DNA of 33,281 nt, taken from NCBI GenBank assembly GCA_023422955.1, contig JAFAGG010000125.1:1-33281 (forward strand), written 5' to 3'. Position 1 is the first letter of the stretch. The number at the start of each line of letters is the position of its first letter. This document shows, in pieces, positions 15,839-23,572 of this stretch. This DNA comes from Pseudomonadota bacterium (lineage in GTDB: Bacteria; Pseudomonadota; Gammaproteobacteria; Burkholderiales; Burkholderiaceae_D). The notes beneath the pieces are model-generated. The model did no database searches, was not told the DNA's origin, and saw only the letters and a program-made list of their open reading frames with translations. The position numbers and the translations under genes are program-made.

Positions 15839-16006
15839 AGGCGGCTGGAAAAGTTGTCTCGGTTGCATCCTGTTACCGGGAACCGTTTTGCGTGGGCTGG
15901 GTCGCACGATTTGACGCAGGCGGCTGAGTTAGGGAATCGCTATCTGCGGCAGCTGATCAAAGCCATTCCAGGGGGAAGGGGAAACCTAGCGTAAAGAGGA
16001 TGAAAC

Positions 16007-16243
16007 ATGAGACTGGACATTTATCGCAGGCCTGAACATGGCGGCAAATACTCGTATCTTGCAGTCCCTGAGGGAAAAATGATTCCTGATGAAGCTACCA
16101 ATATAGAGTGGGAGACTACCGAGCGCGGCTGGAATTTTAATGAAGACCATCAGAGTCTGGCTGACTTTGAGATTGATGAGCCCATGGAACAGATCAGTGC
16201 GAAAGGTTATGCGATTACCAGTGTGACGAAACTCAATTCATGA
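16007..16243 (+). CDS. DUF6139 family protein
   Basis: The 78-residue soluble protein (MRLDIYRRPEHGGKYSYLAV..., conserved IPDEATN and IEWETTERG segments) matches small Burkholderiales proteins that I recall as DUF6139. GAGG lies about 6 nt upstream of the ATG. No function is known; the composition, rich in acidic and aromatic residues with no membrane segment, suggests a cytosolic protein. It is a single-gene unit closed by the terminator at 16282-16314. Confidence 0.8.
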   Translation: MRLDIYRRPEHGGKYSYLAVPEGKMIPDEATNIEWETTERGWNFNEDHQSLADFEIDEPMEQISAKGYAITSVTKLNS

Positions 16244-16281
16244 ACTGATCCGGCCTGAGCCGGACCTTATATCGTGGAAGG

Positions 16282-16314
16282 AGGCCGCTTCAGCAGGAGG
16301 CGGCCTTTTCTTTT
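16282..16314 (+). terminator. Intrinsic terminator of the DUF6139 gene
   Basis: A 7-bp stem AGGCCGC/GCGGCCT with an 11-nt loop is followed by TTTTCTTTT, about 40 nt after the stop. The following stretch to 16480 holds nothing I recognise. Confidence 0.85.
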
Positions 16315-16481
16315 GGAAGCGTTATTTCTTCAGGGCGCCTGTTGCTTGAATTGATGCCGGCATCATGGCGGCGATCTGGGCGCCGCTGCTTTCCGGCCCA
16401 TCCTATCTCATTAATTAATGCCATCCTTGTCTCGCAGCCGGAATTCCTTTCCAGCGTGACGCCAGGCGCGCCCGGCTTCGT

Positions 16482-16510
16482 TTGACGCAGCAAGGCGACT
16501 TGGGTATTCT
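16482..16510 (+). promoter_or_regulatory. Sigma-70 promoter of metX
   Basis: TTGACG (16482-16487) and TATTCT (16505-16510) are separated by exactly 17 nt. The predicted start near 16517 coincides with the first nucleotide of the SAM-II-like aptamer, which supports both calls. Confidence 0.75.
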
Positions 16511-16517
16511 TACGTCA

Positions 16518-16586
16518 TTGCGCCGATTTGATAATCAGCTTGCGGGCGCCAGGGTAAAGTCCCACACCAAATACGGCTAAAGCGCG
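16518..16586 (+). promoter_or_regulatory. SAM-II (SAM-alpha) riboswitch aptamer, probable
   Basis: The leader has the SAM-II layout: a P1 stem GCGCC/GGCGC (16520-16524 with 16545-16549), the loop opening GATTTGA just after the 5' strand, CTTGCGG just before the 3' strand, an A-rich linker and a terminal GGCTAAAGCG (16575-16584). These are the segments I remember as most conserved in the class. A small GGG/CCC insert (16552-16554 with 16561-16563) would be an optional extra stem. SAM-II elements bind S-adenosylmethionine and repress methionine genes, classically metX/metA in alphaproteobacteria. Location upstream of metX fits. The pairings of the pseudoknot were not fully resolved by eye. Confidence 0.8.
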
Positions 16587-16605
16587 CTTTCATAAAGTTC
16601 GAATT

Positions 16606-16638
16606 AGCCCGACAAGCGACACGCTTTCGGGCTTTTTT
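16606..16638 (+). terminator. Attenuator hairpin in the metX leader
   Basis: The stem AGCCCGA/TCGGGCT with an inner AAGCG/CGCTT (one bulged C, ACA loop) is followed by T6. It lies between the aptamer and the metX ATG (16687), with no gene to end, so it is the likely expression platform. The aptamer's AAAGCG (16579-16584) is complementary to CGCTTT (16622-16627) in the terminator, giving an alternative antiterminator pairing. Confidence 0.85.
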
Positions 16639-16686
16639 GTTTCCGGAACCCGCCTCAAGTCCGGCAAACTTAACCATTACAACAAT

Positions 16687-17853
16687 ATGAATTCTGTCGG
16701 GATCGTCACGCCCCAAACCATGCATTTCCCCGAGCCGCTGCCCTTGCAAGGCGGCGCCTCCATCGCCGATTACACGCTGGTGTATGAAACCTATGGCGAA
16801 CTGAATGCAGACCGCTCGAACGCGGTGCTGGTTTGCCATGCGCTGAATGCCTCGCATCATGTGGCCGGCATTTATCCCGGCAAGGATGGCAAGAAGGATG
16901 AAGCAGGCTGGTGGGATAGCATGGTCGGCCCCGGCAAGCCGCTCGATACCGACAAGTTCTTTGTCATCGGAGTCAATAACCTCGGTTCCTGTTTCGGCTC
17001 CACCGGCCCCATGCATGCCAATCCGGCAACTGGCAAGCCTTACGGCGCAGCCTTTCCCGTCGTGACCGTGGAAGACTGGGTCAATGCGCAGGCACGCCTG
17101 GCCGACGCACTGGGCATACGCCAGTTCGCGGCCGTGATGGGCGGCTCGCTGGGCGGCATGCAGGCGCTGGCCTGGAGCATGATGTATCCGGACCGCCTGC
17201 GCCATTGCCTGGTGATTGCCTCCACGCCCAAGCTCTCGGCGCAGAATATCGCGTTCAACGATGTCGCGCGCCAGGCCATCCTGACCGATCCCGATTATCA
17301 CGGCGGCGATTTCTATGCGCATGGCGTGGTGCCGAAACGCGGCTTGCGCGTGGCGCGCATGATTGGCCACATCACGTATTTATCCGATGACGTGATGGCC
17401 GAGAAATTCGGCCGCGGGCTGCGCAATGGCGGCTACCAGTTCGGCTACGGTGTCGATTTCGAAATCGAATCCTACCTGCGCTACCAGGGCGACAAGTTCT
17501 CCGAATACTTCGATGCCAATACCTATCTGCTGATCACCAAGGCGCTGGATTACTTCGATCCGGCGCGCGCCCACGATGGCGACCTGACCCGCACGCTCGC
17601 CGCCACGCAGGCCGAATTCCTGGTCGTGTCCTTCACCACCGACTGGCGCTTTGCGCCGTCGTGCAGCCGCGAGATCGTGCAGGCGCTGGTGAATAATCAG
17701 CGCAAGGTCAGCTACGCAGAAATCGATGCGCCACATGGGCACGATGCTTTCCTGCTGGAGGATGTCCGCTATCACAGCACGGTGCGCGCCTACTATGGCA
17801 ACGTGTGGAAGGAAATCGAGACTGCTTCGTACAAGGAAAAGGTGGGCGCATGA
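16687..17853 (+). CDS. metX: Homoserine O-acyltransferase (MetX type)
   Basis: The 388-residue enzyme activates homoserine by O-acylation, the first committed step of methionine synthesis, in the cytosol. It has the alpha/beta-hydrolase fold of MetX: the nucleophile elbow GGSLGGMQ (S154), the TTDWRF aspartate (D319) and the GHDAF histidine (H352). GVNNLGSCFGSTGP (residues 95-108) is also family-typical. Many betaproteobacterial MetX proteins are succinyl- rather than acetyltransferases, and I cannot settle the donor from the sequence. It is followed by metW with a 4-nt overlap and preceded by an apparent SAM-II riboswitch, consistent with product-feedback control. Confidence 0.96.
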   Translation: MNSVGIVTPQTMHFPEPLPLQGGASIADYTLVYETYGELNADRSNAVLVCHALNASHHVAGIYPGKDGKKDEAGWWDSMVGPGKPLDTDKFFVIGVNNLGSCFGSTGPMHANPATGKPYGAAFPVVTVEDWVNAQARLADALGIRQFAAVMGGSLGGMQALAWSMMYPDRLRHCLVIASTPKLSAQNIAFNDVARQAILTDPDYHGGDFYAHGVVPKRGLRVARMIGHITYLSDDVMAEKFGRGLRNGGYQFGYGVDFEIESYLRYQGDKFSEYFDANTYLLITKALDYFDPARAHDGDLTRTLAATQAEFLVVSFTTDWRFAPSCSREIVQALVNNQRKVSYAEIDAPHGHDAFLLEDVRYHSTVRAYYGNVWKEIETASYKEKVGA

Positions 17854-18461
17854 ATTACCATGAACTGGACCAGGTACGTGCCGACCTAGCTTTCATTTCG
17901 CGCTGGGTGCCCGAGGGTTCGCGCGTGCTGGACCTGGGCTGCGGCGACGGCTTGATGATGAGCCATCTGCAGGCGCAAAAGCATTGCGCCGGTTATGGCG
18001 TGGAAATCGACGACCGCGCCATTCCGCTGTGCGTGGAGCGCGGCGTGGCGGTGATTCAGCAAGACCTGGAAATCGGCCTAACCATGTTCGCCGACAATGC
18101 CTTCGATGTAGTGCTGTGCCTGTCTTCGCTGCAGATGATGAAGAACGTGGAAGGCATCCTGACCGACATTGCCCGCGTCGGCCGCGAAGCGATAGTCTCC
18201 TTCCCCAACTTTGCCTTCTGGCCGCATCGCGTCGCCCTGTTGAGCGGGCACATGCCGGTGTCGAAGAGCCTGCCCTATCAATGGCACGACACGCCCAACC
18301 TGCGTTGCGCAACCATCAAGGACTTTACCCAGCTGGCCAACGATGTCGGGTTGGAAGTGCTGGAATGCGTGGCGCTCGATGAAGGCAAGCCCGTCAACTT
18401 CCTGCCCAACCTGCGCGGCAGCTTGGCGGTGTTTCGTTTGCGTCAGCGCACCTCTGTCTAG
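17850..18461 (+). CDS. metW: Methionine biosynthesis protein MetW
   Basis: The 203-residue product has a class I methyltransferase-like fold with the SAM-binding motif VLDLGCGDG (residues 26-34), a second acidic YGVEIDD motif and the MetW-typical FPNFAFWPHR segment. MetW is required together with MetX for homoserine acylation in several proteobacteria; recent work describes it as a MetX partner rather than a proven methyltransferase. The ATG at 17850 overlaps the metX stop (ATGA), implying translational coupling and equimolar production. The frame is open further into metX but that extension is out of family. Confidence 0.95.
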   Translation: MNYHELDQVRADLAFISRWVPEGSRVLDLGCGDGLMMSHLQAQKHCAGYGVEIDDRAIPLCVERGVAVIQQDLEIGLTMFADNAFDVVLCLSSLQMMKNVEGILTDIARVGREAIVSFPNFAFWPHRVALLSGHMPVSKSLPYQWHDTPNLRCATIKDFTQLANDVGLEVLECVALDEGKPVNFLPNLRGSLAVFRLRQRTSV

Positions 18462-18524
18462 ATGCCACTGCAGGTCAAAATAACAAGTATCAAACCAGCG
18501 GCATTTCCGGCATCATGTGTGGCT

Positions 18525-18541
18525 TGCGCCGTCACGGCGCA
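18525..18541 (+). other. Stem-loop between metW and ampG
   Basis: A 7-bp GC-rich stem TGCGCCG/CGGCGCA with a TCA loop lies 64 nt after the metW stop. It has no T-run, so it may be a Rho-dependent end or stabiliser for metXW. Confidence 0.4.
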
Positions 18542-18625
18542 GCGCGACCAACCATGATCAAAGTGAAGCCGGCGCCAAGCATCGACTATGCGCAATGCAT
18601 GTACCGGCTATTCTGGAATAGCTAG

Positions 18626-19936
18626 ATGAGCAAGAATGCAAGCGGTGCCAAGCGCGGATCGAGAATAAGAGATGCATTCCTGCAGCCTTCCGCCTGGACC
18701 ATGTTCTTCCTCGGCTTCGCCTCCGGTCTACCCTTCCTGCTGGTCGCCGGCACGCTCGCTTACTGGCTGCGCGAAAACGGCATCACGCTGAAGGACATCA
18801 CCATGATCGCCAGCGCGGGCATAGCGTACTCCTTCAAGTTTCTGTGGGCGCCGCTGGTGGATCGTTTGCGCCTGCCGCTGCTCGGTCATCTCGGCCAGCG
18901 CCGCAGCTGGATACTCCTGATGCAGGGCCTGGTGATGATCGGCCTGCTTTTCATGGCATCGGTCACGCCCGAGCAGCTTCCGCTGTTTGTCGGGCTGACC
19001 CTGCTGGTTGCCTTCGCCGGCGCCACGCTCGATATCGCGGTCGATGCCTATCGCATCGAAATCGCGCCGATCGACGCGCAAGGCGCGCTGGTGGCCACTT
19101 ACTCGCTCGGTTATCGCATGGCGCTGATTGCCAGCGGCGCGCTGGCGCTAGTGTTGGCCGATCACACCATCTGGCCGAATGTTTATCGCGCGATGGCAGC
19201 CTGCATGCTGATTCCGCTGGCCGCCACCTTGCTCGCGCGCGAGCCGGAAGTGTTGCGCATCAAGGCGCAGAACTGGGCCCAAGGCTTGCGCGAAGGCGTG
19301 GTCGAACCCTTCGCGGATTTCTTTCGCCGCTTCGGTGGTCGCGTCGGCTTGCTGATCCTGTTGTTTATTTTGCTGTTCAAGGTGTCGGACCAGGCACTGG
19401 TCGGCGGCATCATGGGGCCTTTTTACCTGGATCAGGGCTTCAGCAAAACCGAGATTGCTGCGGTATCCAAGGTCTACGGTATCTGGATCGGCATCGCGGG
19501 CGCCTTCCTGGGCGGTATCGCCGTGGTGCGCTGGGGCGTGGAAAAAGCGCTGCTGATCGGCATCGTGCTGGGCGCCATCAGCAACCTGCTTTACCTGTGG
19601 CTGATCGGCGCCGATGGCGATGTCGCCAAACTCACGCTGGTGATTTCGGGAGAGAACCTGGCACAGGGCATGCTGGGTACCACGGCAGTGGCGTATCTGT
19701 CCGCGCTGGTGAATCAGCGCTACACGGCAACGCAATATGCGTTGTTCAGTTCCCTGATAACGCTGCCTGGCAAGGTGCTGGGATTTTATTCGGGACGCAT
19801 CGTGGAAGCAGTCGGGTATGCGCCCTATTTCTGGATCACCGCGCTGGCCATCGTGCCGGCCGTCATCCTGTTCTTCTGGCTGCAGCCGCGGGTCAAGCTG
19901 GATACGCAGGCGGCTCAGGCTGAAGAGGAGTCGTGA
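18626..19936 (+). CDS. ampG: AmpG family muropeptide transporter
   Basis: The 436-residue inner-membrane protein matches AmpG, an MFS-type permease that imports GlcNAc-anhydroMurNAc peptides for cell-wall recycling and, where AmpR/AmpC occur, signals beta-lactamase induction. The AmpG signature is clear: FLGFASGLPFLLVAGTLAYWL near residues 28-48 (cited as a region), the SFKFLWAPLVDRL loop, and YRIEIAPIDAQGA near 140-152. About twelve hydrophobic segments are visible. The start lacks a good Shine-Dalgarno sequence but gives the family N-terminus. It lies 164 nt downstream of metW on the same strand and may be read partly from the same promoter. Confidence 0.93.
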   Translation: MSKNASGAKRGSRIRDAFLQPSAWTMFFLGFASGLPFLLVAGTLAYWLRENGITLKDITMIASAGIAYSFKFLWAPLVDRLRLPLLGHLGQRRSWILLMQGLVMIGLLFMASVTPEQLPLFVGLTLLVAFAGATLDIAVDAYRIEIAPIDAQGALVATYSLGYRMALIASGALALVLADHTIWPNVYRAMAACMLIPLAATLLAREPEVLRIKAQNWAQGLREGVVEPFADFFRRFGGRVGLLILLFILLFKVSDQALVGGIMGPFYLDQGFSKTEIAAVSKVYGIWIGIAGAFLGGIAVVRWGVEKALLIGIVLGAISNLLYLWLIGADGDVAKLTLVISGENLAQGMLGTTAVAYLSALVNQRYTATQYALFSSLITLPGKVLGFYSGRIVEAVGYAPYFWITALAIVPAVILFFWLQPRVKLDTQAAQAEEES

Positions 19937-20024
19937 CTCCGTTGTTCACGGCGTAGCCGAATTCTGGCCTGACGCGTTCAGGCAGATGCCGCCTGAGTGA
20001 CTGCCCGATTGCCTGCGGCTGTAA

Positions 20025-21350
20025 TCATGCTTCGCTCGTACTGGCTTTGCGGCTTTTCTCACCATACATTTTTTCATCGGCGTATTTCAGTAACTCTTCT
20101 GCCTCGCTGCCATGTTCGGGATAGAGTGCGACACCGACGCTTGCTCCCGTACGCAGAGTCAGATCGCCCAGTGCGACCGGCTGCCGCAGCATGTGCCTGA
20201 GCTTGTCTGCAACAGTCCACGCCGCTTCCTGTACTTCCACATCTTCCAGCAGCACGACGAACTCATCTCCGCCCAGCCTGGCTACCGTATCCTCTTCGCG
20301 CAGGTACTGCTTCAGCCGCAGCGCAACTTCCTGCAACAAGAAATCGCCGGCATCATGGCCAAACGAGTCATTCACCTGTTTGAAGTTGTCGATATCGATG
20401 AACAGCACCGCCAGGCGCGCCGCCTTGCGCTTGCAGCGTGAAAGCGCCGATTTCATGCGGTCCTGGAACAGGCGGCGGTTCGGCAAACCGGTCAGTTCAT
20501 CGTGCCGCGCCGAACGCAGCAGCTCGTCGCTGATCTGCCGGCGTTTAATGGCAAGGGCCACTTGTGCCGCGACGAAGTGCAGCAACTCTTTCTCTTGATC
20601 GGAATAGGCCGTGCCCGGATGGCTTTTAAGCGTCACCGCGCCGACGGCCTCTTGCTGCACGATGAGCGGCATCGTCAGCCAGGTCGCCGGAGCGTCGGAA
20701 GCAAGGGCGTCACCGCATGGCAGGGCAAGTCCGGCGGGCAGGATCATGGGCTGCCTGCTGCGAATCACTTCGGCGCAATGCTGAAGGCTAAGCGACTCCT
20801 GCTCTGCCGCACTGTCGAAGCCGCGCCGGTAGGAAGGCGCAAGTTCCCTGCTGCGGGCGTCGCAGACGGCAAACGCCAATCCTGCCACCGGCACCAGTTC
20901 GGCAATGATGCTGTCGATTTCCAGGAACAGGGCGGCAAGATCGGTGGCATTGTGGGTGGCTTCGGAGACGGCATAGGTGGCGGCCTGCATCTGCCGGGCG
21001 TGCTTGAGTTCGGTAATGTCCCGCGCGACGCCTATCCGTAGCTGGTCCTGCTCCGACCAGCGGGCGGACCACATCAGATGCACCAGGCTGCCGTCTTTCC
21101 GGATATAACGGTTTTCGAAACCGATGCGCGCCTGGCCGGCGACCACTTTTCCTGCTTCTTCCAGGGTTCTCGCGCGGTCTTCCGGCACGACGAAATCGAT
21201 CATCGATCGTCCCGCCATCTCGTTTTGGGCATATCCAAAGATGCGTTCGCACGCTGCGCTGACATAAACGATCTGGCCGTGAACATCGACCAGCAAGACG
21301 GCGTCCAGCAGGAGGTCGGTGAAGGGAGGAAGCGAGCCAGGATTTTCCAT
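20025..21350 (-). CDS. PAS-GAF-GGDEF diguanylate cyclase
   Basis: The 441-residue protein has an N-terminal PAS domain (about 8-118, with YIRKDGSLVHLMWSARW and the PAC end VARDITELK), a GAF domain (about 130-270) and a GGDEF domain (about 275-435). The active-site GGDEF (360-364) is intact, and an RxxD inhibitory site (REED, 351-354) sits exactly five residues before it, so product inhibition by c-di-GMP is expected. DELTGLPNR opens the catalytic domain. No membrane segment is visible, so sensing is cytosolic. It lies 76 nt downstream of ehuA on the same strand; co-transcription with the ectoine cluster is possible but unproven. The ligand is unknown. Confidence 0.93.
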   Translation of the reverse strand: MENPGSLPPFTDLLLDAVLLVDVHGQIVYVSAACERIFGYAQNEMAGRSMIDFVVPEDRARTLEEAGKVVAGQARIGFENRYIRKDGSLVHLMWSARWSEQDQLRIGVARDITELKHARQMQAATYAVSEATHNATDLAALFLEIDSIIAELVPVAGLAFAVCDARSRELAPSYRRGFDSAAEQESLSLQHCAEVIRSRQPMILPAGLALPCGDALASDAPATWLTMPLIVQQEAVGAVTLKSHPGTAYSDQEKELLHFVAAQVALAIKRRQISDELLRSARHDELTGLPNRRLFQDRMKSALSRCKRKAARLAVLFIDIDNFKQVNDSFGHDAGDFLLQEVALRLKQYLREEDTVARLGGDEFVVLLEDVEVQEAAWTVADKLRHMLRQPVALGDLTLRTGASVGVALYPEHGSEAEELLKYADEKMYGEKSRKASTSEA

Positions 21351-21400
21351 GGCAGCATACTACCGGGGATTCGGCGGCATTGCTTTATTGTTGACAGCAA

Positions 21401-21418
21401 GCGAGCACAGCGGCTCGC
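21401..21418 (-). other. Stem-loop between ehuA and the diguanylate cyclase
   Basis: A 6-bp stem GCGAGC/GCTCGC with a 6-nt loop lies 8 nt after the ehuA stop. It has no U-tract on the - strand, so it probably lets at least some transcription pass into the diguanylate cyclase gene. Confidence 0.4.
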
Positions 21419-21426
21419 GTTCACCG

Positions 21427-22203
21427 CTAAAGTGCGTCCGTTACCGCCTGCAGAAACTGCCGGGTGCGATCCTGCTGCGGCGCGCCGAATAACTGCGCTG
21501 GCGGCCCTTGCTCCACGATGCTGCCTTGCGAGAAAAAGCAGACCCTGTCGGCGAACTCTTTGGCAAAACCCATCTGATGCGTGACCATCAGCATGGTCAG
21601 CCGCTGCTCTTCGCCCAGCCTGCGGATCACATTCAGCACTTCGCCGCACAGCTCCGGATCGAGAGCGGAAGTCACTTCGTCGAACAGCATGACCTTGGGC
21701 CGCATCGCCAGCGCACGGGCAATTGCAACGCGCTGCTGCTGGCCGCCTGACAGCTGGGACGGGTAATGATCCAGCTTGTCGGCGAGCCCTACCAGGTCCA
21801 GCAACTCGCGTGCGCGCGCTTCGGCTTCCTGGCGCGACAGGCCCGCTGTCTTCATGGGCGCGATCATCGTGTTCTGCAGTGCGCTCATGTGCGGGAACAG
21901 GTTGAAGTTCTGGAACACCATGCCGATCTGGCTGCGCGCACGGCGCTTGTAAGCATCGGAAGCCGGTGCCAGACTACCGTTGCGCAGCATATGCGTGATC
22001 GGTTCGCCATCGACTTCGATCACGCCGTCATCGATGGCTTCCAGCATCATCAGGACGCGCAAGAGCGTGGATTTGCCGGAACCGCTGGGGCCGATGATGG
22101 CAACTTTCTCGCCTGCTTCGACATCGAGGTCGAGGTGATCCAGTACGGTCAGTTCACCGTAACGTTTGCTGACATCGCGAAAGCGAACCATGGGCTTGCT
22201 CAT
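21427..22203 (-). CDS. ehuA: Ectoine/hydroxyectoine ABC transporter, ATP-binding protein EhuA
   Basis: The 258-residue ATPase powers the uptake system. It has Walker A GPSGSGKST (38-46), signature LSGGQQQRV (151-159) and Walker B VMLFDE (171-176), typical of the polar-amino-acid (PAAT) class. AGGAG precedes the ATG at 22203. It is the last transport gene, 10 nt behind ehuD. The ectoine assignment comes from the operon context with ectABCD, since PAAT ATPases are alike across substrates. Confidence 0.9.
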   Translation of the reverse strand: MSKPMVRFRDVSKRYGELTVLDHLDLDVEAGEKVAIIGPSGSGKSTLLRVLMMLEAIDDGVIEVDGEPITHMLRNGSLAPASDAYKRRARSQIGMVFQNFNLFPHMSALQNTMIAPMKTAGLSRQEAEARARELLDLVGLADKLDHYPSQLSGGQQQRVAIARALAMRPKVMLFDEVTSALDPELCGEVLNVIRRLGEEQRLTMLMVTHQMGFAKEFADRVCFFSQGSIVEQGPPAQLFGAPQQDRTRQFLQAVTDAL

Positions 22204-22213
22204 TCGGTCTCCT

Positions 22214-22882
22214 TTAGCGTGGCAGGCGCAGCCGGTTTTCCATGCGGCGCACCAGCCATGCGGCGCACAGGCTGACGAGCAGGAAAAACAGGCCGGCCAT
22301 CGTGATGGGCTCTATGTAGCGGAAGGTTTGCGAGCCGATATTCTTCGCCTGCAGCATCAGTTCCACCACGGTGATGGCCGACAGCACCGGCGTATCCTTG
22401 AACATTGCAATCAGGTAGTTGCCCAGCGCCGGCATGATGGGGCGGATGGCTTGCGGCAGGATGATGTTGCGATAGGCATGCCAAGGCCCCAGGTTGAGGG
22501 CCGTGGCCGCCTCCCATTGCCCGCGCGGCACGGCATCCAGCCCGGCGCGGTAAACCTCGGCCACGTAACAGGCATAGTGCAGCGAAAGGCCGACAATGCC
22601 GGTGACAAGCGCGGACATGACCAGGCCAAACTCGGGCAATACATAGAACAGGAAATACAGCTGGATCAGCAGCGGCGTGCTGCGGATGAACTCGATGAAA
22701 AAGGCGGCAGGCCAGGATGCCAGCTTCGCGCGACTGCGACGCATCAGGGCCAGGACCAGCCCCGCTACCAAGGCAATCGCAAATCCGGCGAGCGTGATGC
22801 CGAGGGTATGCAGCGAGACGCGCAGGAGTTGGGGCAGGATCTGCCAGGCGAACTGCCAGTCGAACAGGCTTTCCTGCATCAT
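22214..22882 (-). CDS. ehuD: Ectoine/hydroxyectoine ABC transporter, permease EhuD
   Basis: The 222-residue inner-membrane permease has about five helices and the PAAT-family EAA loop (EAATALNLGPWHAYRNIILP, near 123-142). FIRSTPLLIQLYF near 63-75 is a class hallmark. GGGAGG is well spaced before the ATG. The start overlaps the ehuC stop by 4 nt, so the two permeases are probably translated as a coupled pair and form the heteromeric membrane channel. A parallel frame on the same strand (22200-22904) is a shadow. Confidence 0.9.
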   Translation of the reverse strand: MMQESLFDWQFAWQILPQLLRVSLHTLGITLAGFAIALVAGLVLALMRRSRAKLASWPAAFFIEFIRSTPLLIQLYFLFYVLPEFGLVMSALVTGIVGLSLHYACYVAEVYRAGLDAVPRGQWEAATALNLGPWHAYRNIILPQAIRPIMPALGNYLIAMFKDTPVLSAITVVELMLQAKNIGSQTFRYIEPITMAGLFFLLVSLCAAWLVRRMENRLRLPR

Positions 22883-23535
22883 AGCCTCCCGGCGCTGCGC
22901 CCACGGCTGAGTCGCCGTTCGAGCAGCCGCATGGAGAAGCTGATGGCTTGCGCCAGCAGGAAATAGATGGCCAGCGCCAGCAGGAAAATTTCCGTGCTGC
23001 GGAAGGTCGATTGCACCAGCTGGTCTGCGCGGAATGTCAGGTCGGCCAGCGTGATCAGCGATACCAGCGACGTGCCTTTCAGCAGTTCGATCAGCAAATT
23101 GGTAAAAGGCGGAATCGCATTGACCAGCGCCTGCGGCAGCACGATGGAAAAGAAGCGGTGCATCGGCGGCAGGTTCAGCGCTATCGCCGCTTCGATCTGC
23201 CCGCGCGGCACGGAACTGAAGGCGCCGCGCATGACTTCCGCGCCATAAGCGCCGATGTTCAGGCCCAGTCCCAGCACGGCTACCGTGTAAGGCGTCATGG
23301 TGAGATTGAAGGGCGGCAGCGGCAGCACGAAGAACAGCCAGAACAGCTGCACCAGCAATGAGGTGCCGCGGAAGATTTCAATATAGCCGTTCGCCAGCCA
23401 TCGCAGCGGCCGCCAGGGCGACAGTTTTGCCAGTGCCGCGGTCAGCGTCATCACGGCAGCCAGCAACGCCGCCATCACGGTGATCTTGATGGTGACGAGT
23501 GTGCCTTCCAGCAGTAGCGGCAGCAGTTCGCTCAT
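22879..23535 (-). CDS. ehuC: Ectoine/hydroxyectoine ABC transporter, permease EhuC
   Basis: The 218-residue permease is paralogous to EhuD. It has the IFRGTSLLVQLFWLFF segment (near 53-68) and EAA-loop text EAAIALNLPPMHRFF near 118-132. About five transmembrane helices are visible. It follows ehuB by 37 nt and overlaps ehuD by 4 nt. The C-terminus is Arg-rich, as is usual for cytosolic tails of such permeases. Confidence 0.9.
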   Translation of the reverse strand: MSELLPLLLEGTLVTIKITVMAALLAAVMTLTAALAKLSPWRPLRWLANGYIEIFRGTSLLVQLFWLFFVLPLPPFNLTMTPYTVAVLGLGLNIGAYGAEVMRGAFSSVPRGQIEAAIALNLPPMHRFFSIVLPQALVNAIPPFTNLLIELLKGTSLVSLITLADLTFRADQLVQSTFRSTEIFLLALAIYFLLAQAISFSMRLLERRLSRGRSAGRL

Positions 23536-23572
23536 TCGGCTTCAGGGTCGATGGAAAAGGCGTCTGTCCTTG

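Noticed and set aside
15797..15994. 65-codon + strand frame
   Set aside because: Its TTG start has no ribosome-binding site, it runs through a terminator-like hairpin, and its composition is not protein-like.
18844..19923. 359-codon + strand frame inside ampG
   Set aside because: It is a shifted-frame shadow of AmpG, very Arg/Gly/His-rich, without membrane segments or ribosome-binding site.
22200..22904. A 234-codon frame on the - strand over ehuD
   Set aside because: It overlaps the EhuD permease in another frame. EhuD has family motifs, a ribosome-binding site and overlap with ehuC; the alternative is Arg/Pro/His-rich shadow sequence.
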